Of a stretch of 20,744 nucleotides of DNA, positions 1-8,640 are shown piece after piece. The stretch's first letter is position 1. Each line of letters starts with the position of its first letter. The notes under the pieces are model-generated. The model saw only the letters and a list, made by a program, of their open reading frames with translations, was not told the origin of the DNA and ran no database searches. This DNA comes from DASQGA01 sp035535315. Its GTDB lineage: Bacteria; Actinomycetota; Thermoleophilia; Gaiellales; Gaiellaceae. Made by a program: the position numbers and the translations under genes. The DNA lies in the NCBI GenBank assembly GCA_035535315.1, contig DATLQD010000184.1, forward strand, positions 1-20,744, given 5' to 3'.

Positions 1-1377
1 GACGTGGCCCGCGAGGCCGTCCGCGCCTGTCTCATGGGCGCACGAGGCAACTCAGGGGTCATCCTCTCCCAGATCTTTCGAGGGGCCGCAGAGGCCCTTG
101 CGGCCGGAGAAGATCAGGCGGCGGCGTTCCGTGCGGCGAGCGATGCCGGCTACGCGTCGGTGCGCGAGCCGCAGGAAGGAACCATCCTGACCGTGGCGCG
201 CGCGCTCGCTGACCGGGCGGACCAGGCGCGGGCCGAGGCACTCGACACCGGAGAGGCACTGGCCAGGATTGTTGACGCGGGTGACGAGGCGCTCGCGCGG
301 ACGCCCGAGCAGCTCCCGATCCTCCGGCAGGCCGGCGTGGTCGACGCGGGCGGTGCGGGCCTCCTGGAGCTCGTCCGCGGGATCACGTTCCACGTCCGCG
401 CTGAGCCGCTCCCCGAGATCGCGGCAGGCCCCGAGCGCTTACCGCTCGAGTCGGTGCACCTCGAGCCCTCGGCGTTTCGGTACTGCACGAGCTTCTTCCT
501 CGAAGGGGAGGAGGCCGATCCGGACTTGCTCGAGCGCGACCTCCAGTCGCACGGCGACTCGCTCCTCGTCGTCGGTTCGCCGGGAGCCGTGAAGGTGCAC
601 CTCCACACGAATGACCCCGGACAGGTCCTCTCGCTCGCGACCGGGATCGGCGCGGTCGACGAGGTCGACATCAAGAACATGCATGTCCAGACTGCTGACC
701 GCACCGATCGAATCCTGTCCGTCCCGGCAAAATCCGACGTCGTCGCCGTGGTGGCGGGGAGCGGCAACGAGCGGCTTTTCCGGAGTCTCGGAGCCGCCGG
801 GATCGTGGAGGGGGGACAGTCGATGAACCCGGCCGCTTCCGCCATCCTCGAGGCCGCCTCCGAGGTCGAAGCGCCAGAGGCGATCGTCCTCCCGAACAAC
901 CCCAATGTCCTGCTCACCGCCAGGCAGGCAGCGGCGTTGTCAGACTCGCCCCTGGTGGTCGTACCCACCGAGTCGCTCCAGGCGGGCCTGGCGGCGTTAG
1001 TCGCCTACGACCCCTCTCGCTCCGCAGCGGAGAACGCCGAGGCCATGGAAACCGCAGCCAGGGAGGCGCGAACGGGAAGTGTCACCCGGGCCTCCCGCTC
1101 GGCGAGGCTCGGGGCTCTCGATGTCGAGGAGGGCTCGTTCCTTGGATTTGTCGAAGGGGAGCCTGTGGCGAGTGGCCCGGTGCTGGAGACGGTCGCCCGC
1201 GAGGTCGTCGAGAGACTGCTCGACGGAGGGTCGGATGTCCTCACCGTGCTCGTCGGAGAGGGAGCCGAGCACCCTGACGCCCTCCGGAAGGAGCTCGAGG
1301 CGGCATATCCCGAGCTCGAGATCGACGTGCACGACGGCGGCCAGCCGCACTATCCCCTTCTGTTCTCCGCCGAATAA
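1..1377 (+). CDS. fakA: Fatty acid kinase FakA-like protein (DhaL/DAK2 + FakA C-terminal domain), 5'-truncated
   Basis: The reading frame is open from the first base, so the N-terminus lies outside the window; the family is about 540 residues, so roughly 70-90 are missing. 458 residues are visible. The DhaL (DAK2) ATP-binding domain is shown by GARGNSGVILSQIFRG near the start and GVVDAGGAGLLELVRG at about residues 111-126. The middle domain has VKVHLHTNDPGQVLSLA. The C-terminal FakA domain has VLPNNPNVLLTA near residue 300. FakA phosphorylates fatty acids held by a FakB (DegV) protein for phospholipid synthesis; this is family knowledge. A DegV gene follows two genes later, which supports the kinase/carrier pairing. 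In many actinobacteria this gene lies just upstream of recG, as here. Older annotations call it a DAK2-domain or dihydroxyacetone-kinase-like protein. Confidence 0.9.
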   Translation, partial: DVAREAVRACLMGARGNSGVILSQIFRGAAEALAAGEDQAAAFRAASDAGYASVREPQEGTILTVARALADRADQARAEALDTGEALARIVDAGDEALARTPEQLPILRQAGVVDAGGAGLLELVRGITFHVRAEPLPEIAAGPERLPLESVHLEPSAFRYCTSFFLEGEEADPDLLERDLQSHGDSLLVVGSPGAVKVHLHTNDPGQVLSLATGIGAVDEVDIKNMHVQTADRTDRILSVPAKSDVVAVVAGSGNERLFRSLGAAGIVEGGQSMNPAASAILEAASEVEAPEAIVLPNNPNVLLTARQAAALSDSPLVVVPTESLQAGLAALVAYDPSRSAAENAEAMETAAREARTGSVTRASRSARLGALDVEEGSFLGFVEGEPVASGPVLETVAREVVERLLDGGSDVLTVLVGEGAEHPDALRKELEAAYPELEIDVHDGGQPHYPLLFSAE

Positions 1378-1393
1378 CCGGATACTTGGAACC

Positions 1394-1786
1394 GTGGCCG
1401 ACGACGTCATCGAGGTTGTCCTCGTGGAGGACAACGACGTGTTCAGGGAGACGCTCGAGCTCCTGCTCGACGTGACCCCGGACATGCGCGTGGTCGCGTC
1501 GGTGGCCGACGGTCGCTCGGCGCTCGAGGTCTCGGCCGACCTCGTTCCAGACGTCGTGCTCATGGACTACCGCCTGCCGGAGCTCGACGGGGTCGAGGCC
1601 ACTGCCGCAATCCGGAAGGCATGTCCGAGCGCGGCCGTCGTCGTCCTGACCGCATCCGTTGAGCCCGAGGAGTACGACGCGCTGCTCGAGGCGGGGGCCG
1701 TCGCCTGTGTGACGAAGGATCGGGAGCTCGAGGAGATCGTCGGCGCGATCCGAGACGCCGCCGGGCACGGTGCGCCTTTCTGCTGA
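1394..1786 (+). CDS. Stand-alone response regulator receiver-domain protein
   Basis: A 130-residue protein consisting of one CheY-like receiver with no output domain. Visible key residues are the acidic pair Glu12-Asp13 (VLVEDN), phosphoacceptor Asp58 (LMDYRLPELDG), switch Thr86 (VVLTAS) and Lys108 (CVTKD). The GTG at 1394 is chosen because the receiver fold begins about seven residues later; it lies 16 bases after the fakA stop. The 3' end overlaps the degV start by 17 bases, so it is probably co-transcribed and translationally coupled with fakA and degV. No histidine kinase is visible in the window, so its partner and target are unknown. The receiver sequence resembles NarL-type regulators, but no HTH follows, and the next start is in another frame and clearly DegV. 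Confidence 0.88.
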   Translation: MADDVIEVVLVEDNDVFRETLELLLDVTPDMRVVASVADGRSALEVSADLVPDVVLMDYRLPELDGVEATAAIRKACPSAAVVVLTASVEPEEYDALLEAGAVACVTKDRELEEIVGAIRDAAGHGAPFC

Positions 1787-2633
1787 GACGACTGCGGTCG
1801 TCCTCGACTCGACGGCCGACCTGCCGGATCCCGCCGCTCGGCATCCAAACTGGCGCCTCGTGCCGCTCTACGTTCGCTTCGGCGACGAGACGCTGCGCGA
1901 TCATGTCGACCTGACGGCCGCCGAGTTTTACGAGCGGCTGCGCGTCACGAGCGTTCCACCGGCCACCTCCCAGCCGACCCCGGGCGACTTCCAGGAGGCC
2001 TTCGAAGCGCTGGCGGAGTTCGAGCGCATCGTCTGCATCACGGTCTCGGCGAAGCTGTCGGGGACCTTCGAGTCCGCCCGGCTCGCAGCGGAGGCGATTG
2101 GAGGCGACAAGGTCCTGCTCGTCGACTCGGCGAGCGCCTCGGCCGGGATCGTGATCCTCGCAGAGTCGATCCAGCGCCGGCTCGCGCTGGGAACGAGTGA
2201 CGGCGAGATCGAATCCGCCGCCGAGCGCTTCCGCCGGGAGGCCGACCTGCGGTTCACCGTCGACACGCTCGACTACTTGGTCCGCGGCGGCCGCATCGGG
2301 AAGGCAGCCGGGCTCGTCGGCCAGCTCCTGAACGTGAAGCCGATCCTCACGATCCGGGAGGGAGAAGTCGAACCCGTGAAGCGAGTGCGCGGGCGGGCGA
2401 AGGCGTTTGCTGAGTTCGAGCAGGCGTTGGTTTCGGGCAGCGAGGACGACCCTTCCTGGCACCTGGCTGTCGCACATGCCGATGCGCAGGCCGACGCCGA
2501 CCGCATCGTCGCAACGATCGAGCGCGTCCGGCCGAATGCCACCCTTGACCTGGTGACCACCCTCGGCCCCGTCGTAGGGACGCACGGCGGCCCTGGTACG
2601 CTTGGGCTCTTCTGGTTCAGGGAGGCCACGTAG
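1770..2633 (+). CDS. DegV family protein, FakB-like fatty acid-binding subunit
   Basis: A 287-residue DegV protein of normal family length. The N-terminal DSTADLP motif (residues 13-19) and the C-terminal-domain signature LDYLVRGGRIGKAAG with NVKPIL are diagnostic. SAKLSGTFESA matches the conserved loop contributing to the acyl-chain pocket. In characterised systems such proteins (FakB) bind a fatty acid, present it to FakA for phosphorylation, and pass acyl-phosphate to PlsX/PlsY. Both fakA and plsX are in this window, which fits that route; the substrate is inferred. The GTG start at 1770 lies inside the end of the receiver gene, giving a 17-base overlap. The TAG stop at 2631-2633 overlaps the probable start region of the cupin gene. 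Confidence 0.9.
   Translation: MRLSAETTAVVLDSTADLPDPAARHPNWRLVPLYVRFGDETLRDHVDLTAAEFYERLRVTSVPPATSQPTPGDFQEAFEALAEFERIVCITVSAKLSGTFESARLAAEAIGGDKVLLVDSASASAGIVILAESIQRRLALGTSDGEIESAAERFRREADLRFTVDTLDYLVRGGRIGKAAGLVGQLLNVKPILTIREGEVEPVKRVRGRAKAFAEFEQALVSGSEDDPSWHLAVAHADAQADADRIVATIERVRPNATLDLVTTLGPVVGTHGGPGTLGLFWFREAT
2597..2602 (+). promoter_or_regulatory. Possible -10 hexamer TACGCT upstream of the cupin gene
   Basis: TACGCT fits the actinobacterial TAnnnT pattern and ends 9 bases before an in-frame CTG at 2612. It lies inside degV. No good -35 is visible, so this is weak evidence. Confidence 0.25.
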
Positions 2634-3544
2634 CGCACTGGGACGAGGTCGAGAGCGAGCTCCAAGAAGCGGGGCAGCTTTCAGGTCGCTGGAGTGACCT
2701 GGGCGAGGCGGCCGGAAGCGAGGACGTCGGGGTCTGCCGAATCCAGGTGACCCCGGGCAAGCGGTCGACGCCGCTTCACCTCGAGCTGGTGGAGGAGGAG
2801 ATCTTCTTCGTGCTGGGCGGTTCCGGGCTCTCGTGGCAGTGGGAGGGAGAGGACCCGCTCGCCTACGAGGTCGCGGAGGGCGACTGCCTCGTCCATCTGG
2901 CCGGCGAGGCGGCGCACACGCTCGTGGCGGGACCCGACGGGCTCGACGTGCTTGCCTTCGGGATGCGCGTTCCGGCGACCGGGACCTGGCTCCCGCGGGC
3001 CGGCGTCGTCCGCATCCCGCCGACCTGGGTGGAGACCCCAGGAGGAAAGCACCCCTGGGAGCGGGAGGCCGAGGCAGGCGACGCGGAGCTACCGGATCCT
3101 TTGCCACGCCCAGCCAGCATCGTGAACATCGATCAGACCGAGGCGAGGGAGATCTCGCATGGAGAGTCCGTGTTCGTCGAGCGCGAGCTGTCGGCGGTCG
3201 CGAGGCGCACCGGCCTGAACCACCACTCGATCCGGCCCGGCAGGTGGAACTGGCCCTTCCACACCCACTCCGCCGAGGAAGAGATCTTCGTGGTGCTCGA
3301 GGGTGAGGGCTTCTGCCGCCTCGGTGAGGAGACGATCCCGGTGCGGCGAGGCTCCGTGGTGGCGCGGCCGGCCGGCACGGGCGTCGCCCACGCCTTTCAG
3401 GCCGGCGCCGACAGGCTCGAGCTGCTGGCCTACGGCACCCGAGACCGGCGGGATATCGCCTGGTATCCGGACACGCAGAAGATCAACTTCCGCGCTTTCG
3501 ACTTCACCGCTCGCATCGAGCCGCTCCCCTACTGGGAGAACTAG
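2612..3544 (+). CDS. Two-domain cupin protein (bicupin), start codon uncertain (CTG or GTA)
   Basis: Two cupin barrels in tandem. The first has PLHLELVEEEIFFVLGGSG and AAHTL; the second has FHTHSAEEEIFVVLEGEG and GVAHAF. With a CTG start at 2612 the second domain shows the metal-binding His217-x-His219 pair, whereas the first keeps only His56 at the matching place, so the second is the likelier metal site. The first ATG/GTG/TTG in this frame is GTG 2747, but coding-like sequence (AHWDEVESELQEAGQL) runs on upstream and looks like the normal beginning of this family. AGGGAGG at 2619-2625 sits 4 bases before an in-frame GTA at 2630, which overlaps the degV TAG stop. True initiation is therefore CTG 2612, GTA 2630 or nearby. 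Substrate unknown; the last three bases are the TAG stop. Confidence 0.8.
   Translation: MVQGGHVAHWDEVESELQEAGQLSGRWSDLGEAAGSEDVGVCRIQVTPGKRSTPLHLELVEEEIFFVLGGSGLSWQWEGEDPLAYEVAEGDCLVHLAGEAAHTLVAGPDGLDVLAFGMRVPATGTWLPRAGVVRIPPTWVETPGGKHPWEREAEAGDAELPDPLPRPASIVNIDQTEAREISHGESVFVERELSAVARRTGLNHHSIRPGRWNWPFHTHSAEEEIFVVLEGEGFCRLGEETIPVRRGSVVARPAGTGVAHAFQAGADRLELLAYGTRDRRDIAWYPDTQKINFRAFDFTARIEPLPYWEN
2619..2625 (+). promoter_or_regulatory. Shine-Dalgarno-like AGGGAGG in front of the cupin gene
   Basis: A strong purine-rich site lies 4 bases before the in-frame GTA at 2630 and far from the conventional GTG at 2747. It argues that translation begins close to the degV stop, not at 2747. Confidence 0.5.
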
Positions 3545-3546
3545 AG

Positions 3547-4782
3547 CTAGTCCACGGCACGAAGCCAGGGGCGGCGCGACGCGACGAGGAAGAGGAGCGC
3601 AGACAGGATGGCGCCGCCGCCGATCAGCTCTGCCGGCCCGGCGAACCCGGAGACCCCGGCCGAGAGCGCCAGGCCGACCGGCATGAGGCCGTAGCTTCCG
3701 AAGTAGTCGAGGCTGACCACGCGGGAAAGGAGCCGGTCGGGGACGAGTTCCATCATCATCGTCTCCCAGAGGGCCACTCCGAACCCGATCAGGAAGCCGC
3801 GCAGCACGCTCAGCCCGGCCGCAGCGGCGAACCAGGGAACGAAGGCCACCCCGGCCAGGCAAAGGCTGTTCACGACCCAGATCCAGTAGGAGAGCACGCC
3901 CCTCCGGCCGCGCGGCTGCAGCTGGCCGAACGAGAGCGTCCCGAGGACCGTGCCGAGGCCGAGCATCGAGGTCAGGAACCCGAAAGCTCCGACCCCGCGG
4001 TCGAAGTGGTCGCGGACGAGCTCGGGCAGGAGCACTTGCTGCGGCGCGAGCTGGAGCATGAGCACGACTGCGAAGAGCGTGATCGTGACCCAGAGCCAGG
4101 GGACTCCCGCCACGTAGCGGACACCGGCCCCGATCTCCCGGAGCGTTCCCTCGCTCGCCGCGGTATCGACCACCCGCGGCCGGGCGAGGGACAAGAGGGC
4201 GGCCGAGAGGATGAACGTGCCCGCGTCGACGGCGAAGACCGTCGCCGACCCTGTGGCGTGGTAGAGCCCCGCTGCGAGCGCAGGGCCGACCAGGAGGCTC
4301 GTCCAGCGCGAGACGCCGATCAGGCTGTTCGCGGACGAGATCCGGCTCGGGTCGACGACTAGCGGCACCATGCCTCCGAACGCCGGGTAGAAGAGCCCGT
4401 CACCGAGACCGACGAGCGTCGCGAGGACGATGAGCAGCTCGAAGCTCAGATGCCCTGTCGCGTCGGCGCCGGCGAGGACGGCAACGGCTCCGAAGCGCCA
4501 GAAGTCGGAGGCGATCATGAGCGCCTTCCGCGGCAGCCGATCGCCGAGGGCGCCGCCGATCAGGAGCGTCGTCAGGAGCCCGATCGCGTTGCAGAGGAGG
4601 ACGATGCCGAGGCGGCTCGAGCCGGCGATCGTGAACGTCTTCCAGCCGAGGGCGGTAAGGAAGGCGCCGTCGCCGATCAGGGAGACGGTCTGGCCGGTCC
4701 AGAGGAGTCGGAAGTCCCTGTGGTGGAGCGCCTCGAGCGCCCGGAATCCCCTCAGGTCGCGTCCGTTCGGAGCCCGGGCCAT
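3547..4782 (-). CDS. Major facilitator superfamily transporter (MFS_3 / EntS-like)
   Basis: A 411-residue membrane protein whose N-terminal part reads FRLLWTGQTVSLIGDGAF, a typical opening of the MFS_3 group (enterobactin-exporter-like, drug or siderophore efflux). About 12 hydrophobic segments can be counted. The loop motif GGALGDRLPRK between TM2 and TM3 is the MFS signature A (G-x-x-x-D-R-x-x-R/K). ATG at 4782 (minus strand) is preceded by no clear Shine-Dalgarno site. It is convergent with the cupin gene, the two stop codons being only two bases apart, and divergent from recG. Substrate cannot be read from the sequence. It is the only transporter gene in the window and interrupts the otherwise co-directional block, suggesting accessory content between fakA and recG. 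Confidence 0.85.
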   Translation of the reverse strand: MARAPNGRDLRGFRALEALHHRDFRLLWTGQTVSLIGDGAFLTALGWKTFTIAGSSRLGIVLLCNAIGLLTTLLIGGALGDRLPRKALMIASDFWRFGAVAVLAGADATGHLSFELLIVLATLVGLGDGLFYPAFGGMVPLVVDPSRISSANSLIGVSRWTSLLVGPALAAGLYHATGSATVFAVDAGTFILSAALLSLARPRVVDTAASEGTLREIGAGVRYVAGVPWLWVTITLFAVVLMLQLAPQQVLLPELVRDHFDRGVGAFGFLTSMLGLGTVLGTLSFGQLQPRGRRGVLSYWIWVVNSLCLAGVAFVPWFAAAAGLSVLRGFLIGFGVALWETMMMELVPDRLLSRVVSLDYFGSYGLMPVGLALSAGVSGFAGPAELIGGGAILSALLFLVASRRPWLRAVD

Positions 4783-4825
4783 GGACGGCGCACGCTAGTG
4801 GTTCGGCATCGTCCGGGGACGGGCC

Positions 4826-4831
4826 TATACT
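4826..4831 (+). promoter_or_regulatory. recG: Probable recG promoter -10 hexamer TATACT
   Basis: TATACT matches the TAnnnT consensus in the gap between the divergent MFS and recG genes. The only -35 candidate is TTCGGC at 4802-4807 with an 18-base spacer, which is weak. Confidence 0.45.
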
Positions 4832-4906
4832 CGGTTCGTCCTGGCCCTCGAGACAAGCACGCGCCCTGTGCTGGCCGGCTTTGCTGGCGTGGACCAACAC
4901 GTGCCG

Positions 4907-6964
4907 ATGGCGGGGAAAAGGGTGGATGCGGACGCGTCTGTCGAGTCGTTACGCGGCGTCGGGCCAAAGGTGGCGGAGCAGCTGGCGCGCATGGGGCTCC
5001 GGACGATTCGCGACCTCGTGGAACACATCCCGCGGGACTATCTCGACTGGCGTGAGGCAGATGGGTTCGGGCAGCTTCTGGCGGGCCAGGAGGCCACGGT
5101 CGCCTGCACCGTGGAACGCGTCTCCGTCCGGCCGACTCGCCGCCGGAACCTGAAGATCGTGCAGGCCTCAGTCGTCGACGCCTCCGGGACGAGGGTGAGT
5201 GCGCTCTGGTTCAACCAGGCCTGGCTTGCCGAGCGGTTCGCGGCTGGCACCAGACTCCTCCTCCACGGACATTTCGAGACCGGCTCAGGGGCGGCGACCT
5301 TCCGCGTCGCCCGGCACGAAATCGCTTCCGAGAGGGCGGGGCTTCACACGGTCGGGCTCGTGCCGGTGTACCCAGCGAGCGAGGACGTCTCGACGTTCAA
5401 GCTTCGTGAGCTGACCGAGCAGGCACTCAGGCTCGCGCGCTGGTTCCCGGACCCGCTGCCGGCGCGAGTGCGGGCGGCGGAGGCAGTGCCCCTGCGGGCG
5501 GACGCGATCGGGGCGGCGCATCGACCGCGGACGGCGGCCGAGGCGGAGGCGGCGCGGTCCCGCCTTGCCTTCGACGAGCTGCTCTTGCTCCAGATCGGCC
5601 TTCTGCGGAGGCGCAGGGCCCTCGAGGAGGGTGCCGTCGCGCCCGGTCTCGGCAGCGAGGGAGACCTCGTCGCCCGCTACTACGCGGTCTTGCCGTTCGA
5701 CCTGACGCCCGAGCAGCAGTCGGCAATCGCGGAGATCGGGCACGACCTCGCAGATGTGAAGCCCATGCAGCGTCTCCTTCAGGGAGACGTCGGCTCGGGC
5801 AAGACGGTTGTGGCGCTTTACGCGCTTCTGCGGGCGGTCGAACGTGGGCACCAAGGAGCGCTCATGGCGCCGACCGAGACCCTCGCGGAGCAGCACTTCC
5901 TGACCCTCGAGGGCATCTGCGCGGAGCTCGGGGTGCCGGTCGTCCTGCTCACGAGCTCGCTTCCGGCCCGGGAGCATGCCGCGACTCGTGCTGCGCTCGC
6001 GTCGGGTGAGGCGCCGATCGCCGTCGGAACGCATGCGCTGATCCAGGAGCAGGTCGCCTTCCGGTCGCTAGCGGTGGCGGTCGTCGACGAGCAGCACCGG
6101 TTCGGGGTGGAGCAGCGCCGGGCCCTTGGCTCGCAGTCCCCGCACGTCCTCCACATGACCGCCACACCCATTCCCCGGACACTTGCGCAGACGGTCTACG
6201 GCGACCTCGACGTGACCGAGATCGCTCGTCCGCCCAGGTCGCGAAGGCCCGTCGTCACATCATGGGTGACAGAGGAGCGGAGCGCCGAGGCCTATACCCG
6301 GCTTCAGCGCCACCTCTCAGAAGGCCGGCAGGCCTACGTCGTCTGCCCGCTCGTGAGTGAGTCGGAGGCCATCGAGGCGCGTGCTGCCGAGCAGGAGGCC
6401 GAACGCCTGCAACGCGCAGAGCTCCGAGAGTTTCGGGTCGGCTGCCTCCACGGCAAGCTCCGTCCGTCCGAGCGCCGCGCGGTCATGGACGCGTTCAAGC
6501 GCGGTGAGCTAGACGTCCTCGTCGCGACGACCGTAATCGAGGTGGGCGTGGACGTCCCGAATGCGACGATCATGATCGTCCAGGAGGCCGATCGGTTCGG
6601 CCTCGCGCAGCTCCACCAACTCCGAGGCCGCGTGGGGCGGGGGGCCGAGCAGTCCTACTGCCTGCTGGTGTCGCGAGCTCGCGACGAGCTCTCCGAGACC
6701 GCCCGAAAGCGTCTCGAGGCGCTCGTCGCGACCTCCGACGGGTTCCGTCTTGCCGAGGTCGACCTCGAGCTGCGGGGAGAAGGCCAGCTGCTTGGAACGA
6801 GGCAATCGGGACTGCCCGATCTTCATTTCGCAAGCTTGACGCGAGATCGCGGGCTCCTCGTTCGCGCCCGCCGGTGGGCCGCCGAGCTCGTGGAGGAGGA
6901 GGGGCCGCTGGCGGACGAGGTCGACCGGCTCTTCGCCGATGCGGATCATCGCGGGTTCGCGTAA
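4907..6964 (+). CDS. recG: ATP-dependent DNA helicase RecG
   Basis: RecG remodels stalled replication forks and Holliday junctions. With ATG 4907 the protein has 685 residues, normal for the family. It opens with a helix-hairpin-helix-like segment (SLRGVGPKVAEQLARMGL) and wedge/OB domain, then helicase motifs: Walker A GDVGSGKT at residues 293-300, DEQH box at 394-397 within VVDEQHRFGVEQR, motif III TATPIPRTL, and motif VI QLRGRVGRG. The tail has the RecG signature LRGEGQLLGTRQSG. Alternative in-frame starts are GTG 4868, 4889 and 4901; none has a clear Shine-Dalgarno, so the choice of ATG is uncertain by up to 13 residues. It overlaps rsmD by 26 bases. Confidence 0.97.
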   Translation: MAGKRVDADASVESLRGVGPKVAEQLARMGLRTIRDLVEHIPRDYLDWREADGFGQLLAGQEATVACTVERVSVRPTRRRNLKIVQASVVDASGTRVSALWFNQAWLAERFAAGTRLLLHGHFETGSGAATFRVARHEIASERAGLHTVGLVPVYPASEDVSTFKLRELTEQALRLARWFPDPLPARVRAAEAVPLRADAIGAAHRPRTAAEAEAARSRLAFDELLLLQIGLLRRRRALEEGAVAPGLGSEGDLVARYYAVLPFDLTPEQQSAIAEIGHDLADVKPMQRLLQGDVGSGKTVVALYALLRAVERGHQGALMAPTETLAEQHFLTLEGICAELGVPVVLLTSSLPAREHAATRAALASGEAPIAVGTHALIQEQVAFRSLAVAVVDEQHRFGVEQRRALGSQSPHVLHMTATPIPRTLAQTVYGDLDVTEIARPPRSRRPVVTSWVTEERSAEAYTRLQRHLSEGRQAYVVCPLVSESEAIEARAAEQEAERLQRAELREFRVGCLHGKLRPSERRAVMDAFKRGELDVLVATTVIEVGVDVPNATIMIVQEADRFGLAQLHQLRGRVGRGAEQSYCLLVSRARDELSETARKRLEALVATSDGFRLAEVDLELRGEGQLLGTRQSGLPDLHFASLTRDRGLLVRARRWAAELVEEEGPLADEVDRLFADADHRGFA

Positions 6965-7478
6965 GGGCGCCCGAATCTTCGCTCCGGGCGGAAGTGAGAC
7001 CCGCCCGACCGGGGACCGGGTGCGCGAAGCAGCCTTCAACCTGATCGGCCCGGTCGACGGCATGGAGGTCCTCGACCTGTTCGCCGGCTCGGGTGCGATG
7101 GGCCTCGAGGCACTTTCGCGCGGCGCGGCGCACGCGACCTTCGTCGAGAGCGATCGCGCCGCGGCCCAGGCCATTATCCGGAACCTCGAGAAGCTCGACT
7201 TCGCGGACGCCACCGTCTTGCGGCTGGACGTGGGCCGCAAGCTCGCAACGGACGCGACGGCCGGGAGGCGGTACGATCTCGTGCTGATCGACCCGCCCTA
7301 CCGCATGTTGACAGGGTTTCTCCCCGTGCTCGAGGCACATCTCCCAGCTGTTGTCGCGCCCGAGGGCTTGGTCGTCGTCGAGTCCGATGCCCGCGAGGAG
7401 CCTGAACTCCCCCTTCCGAAGCGGACAAGCCGCCGCTACGGCTCTGCCCGGGTGACGGTCTTCGAAGGGCCAGCGTGA
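6939..7478 (+). CDS. rsmD: 16S rRNA (guanine(966)-N2)-methyltransferase RsmD
   Basis: A 179-residue class I SAM-dependent methyltransferase. It begins MRIIAGSRKGARI, the usual RsmD opening, then RPTGDRVREAAFN. The SAM-binding motif is VLDLFAGSGAMGLEAL and the catalytic motif IV is LIDPPY, which positions the exocyclic amine of a guanine. RsmD modifies G966 of 16S rRNA in the 30S head (family knowledge). The ATG at 6939 lies inside recG with a 26-base overlap, which indicates co-translation with recG. The order recG-rsmD-coaD is widely conserved in actinobacteria and other bacteria, adding to confidence. Confidence 0.95.
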   Translation: MRIIAGSRKGARIFAPGGSETRPTGDRVREAAFNLIGPVDGMEVLDLFAGSGAMGLEALSRGAAHATFVESDRAAAQAIIRNLEKLDFADATVLRLDVGRKLATDATAGRRYDLVLIDPPYRMLTGFLPVLEAHLPAVVAPEGLVVVESDAREEPELPLPKRTSRRYGSARVTVFEGPA

Positions 7479-7539
7479 CCGTCCCTGGCCTCAGACTCGC
7501 TCCCGCGAACCCGCGAGCCCCCTTCTTCGACCCGGTGGA

Positions 7540-7555
7540 GGAACCTCCCGGTTCC
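7540..7555 (+). terminator. Small hairpin in the rsmD-coaD gap
   Basis: GGAACC (7540-7545) pairs with GGTTCC (7550-7555) across a TCCC loop. No T-run follows, so it could be a weak terminator or processing site. The 118-base gap holds no other clear signal apart from an AAAGGG upstream of coaD. Confidence 0.3.
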
Positions 7556-7596
7556 CCCATACCCCGTCCACACGCTCATTGGCAAAGGGTCGGCCT

Positions 7597-8127
<531 letters not shown>

Positions 8128-8139
8128 ACTGAGGCCCGA

Positions 8140-8628
8140 ATGGACGTTCTCGTACTGATCGACAAGCTCGACGACCTCGTGCATAACGCGAAGGCCGTTC
8201 CACTAACCGACCAGGTCCGGATCGACCGCGAGGAAATCTACGACATCCTCGATCAGATGAGGGCGACAATCCCCGAGGAGATCAAGCAGGCGCGCTGGAT
8301 CGTCAAGGAACGTCAGGAGATGCTGGCCGAGGCGAAGCGGGAAAGCGACCGCATCCTCGGCGAGGCTCGTGAGCAGGCAGTTCGTGAGGCGTCGCAGACG
8401 GAGATCGTGAAGCTCGCCGAGCGCCAGGCCCAGGACATCGTGGAAGAGGCGCGCCGCCAGGCGCGCGAGACCCGGCTCGAGATGGAGGACTGGGCAGACT
8501 CGATCTTGTCGACGCTCGAGGTCAATCTCGACAAGTTCCTCGGGGCGGTGCGCCGCGGGCGCGAGCGCCTGCATGAGCGCTCCCAAGAATCGGTGATGGC
8601 TGGCATCACCGACGAAACGAACCTGTAG
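8140..8628 (+). CDS. SepIVA/DivIVA-like coiled-coil protein
   Basis: A 162-residue, highly charged, largely helical protein, predicted as coiled coil across about residues 45-120 (repeated Glu/Arg/Ala heptad-like stretches such as EMLAEAKRESDRILGEAREQ). The N-terminus MDVLVLIDKLDDLV resembles the SepIVA/DivIVA-related family encoded between coaD and the DUF177 gene in many actinobacteria. By that position it matches mycobacterial SepIVA and the Streptomyces 'cell division initiation' protein; both act in septation or polar growth. Function here is inferred from neighbourhood and architecture only. No signal peptide or membrane segment is visible. TAGACT at 8125-8130, overlapping the coaD stop, could be a -10 box 9 bases before the ATG. 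Confidence is high that it is a gene, moderate for the family. Confidence 0.85.
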   Translation: MDVLVLIDKLDDLVHNAKAVPLTDQVRIDREEIYDILDQMRATIPEEIKQARWIVKERQEMLAEAKRESDRILGEAREQAVREASQTEIVKLAERQAQDIVEEARRQARETRLEMEDWADSILSTLEVNLDKFLGAVRRGRERLHERSQESVMAGITDETNL

Positions 8629-8640
8629 CCCCTGCGGGGC
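8628..8640 (+). terminator. GC hairpin after the SepIVA-like gene
   Basis: GCCCC (8628-8632) pairs with GGGGC (8636-8640) around TGC. An outer GTAG (8625-8628)/CTAC (8644-8647) match could extend the structure with a bulge. There is no T-tract. Confidence 0.35.

Noticed and set aside
1560..3107. Long open minus-strand frame (about 515 codons) opposite the receiver, degV and cupin genes
   Set aside because: Low-complexity Arg/Pro/Ala protein typical of antisense frames in GC-rich DNA; the + strand genes there are well supported.
7540..7555. Strong intrinsic terminator after rsmD
   Set aside because: Only a 6-bp stem with no T-run; kept as a weak hairpin, not as a confident terminator.
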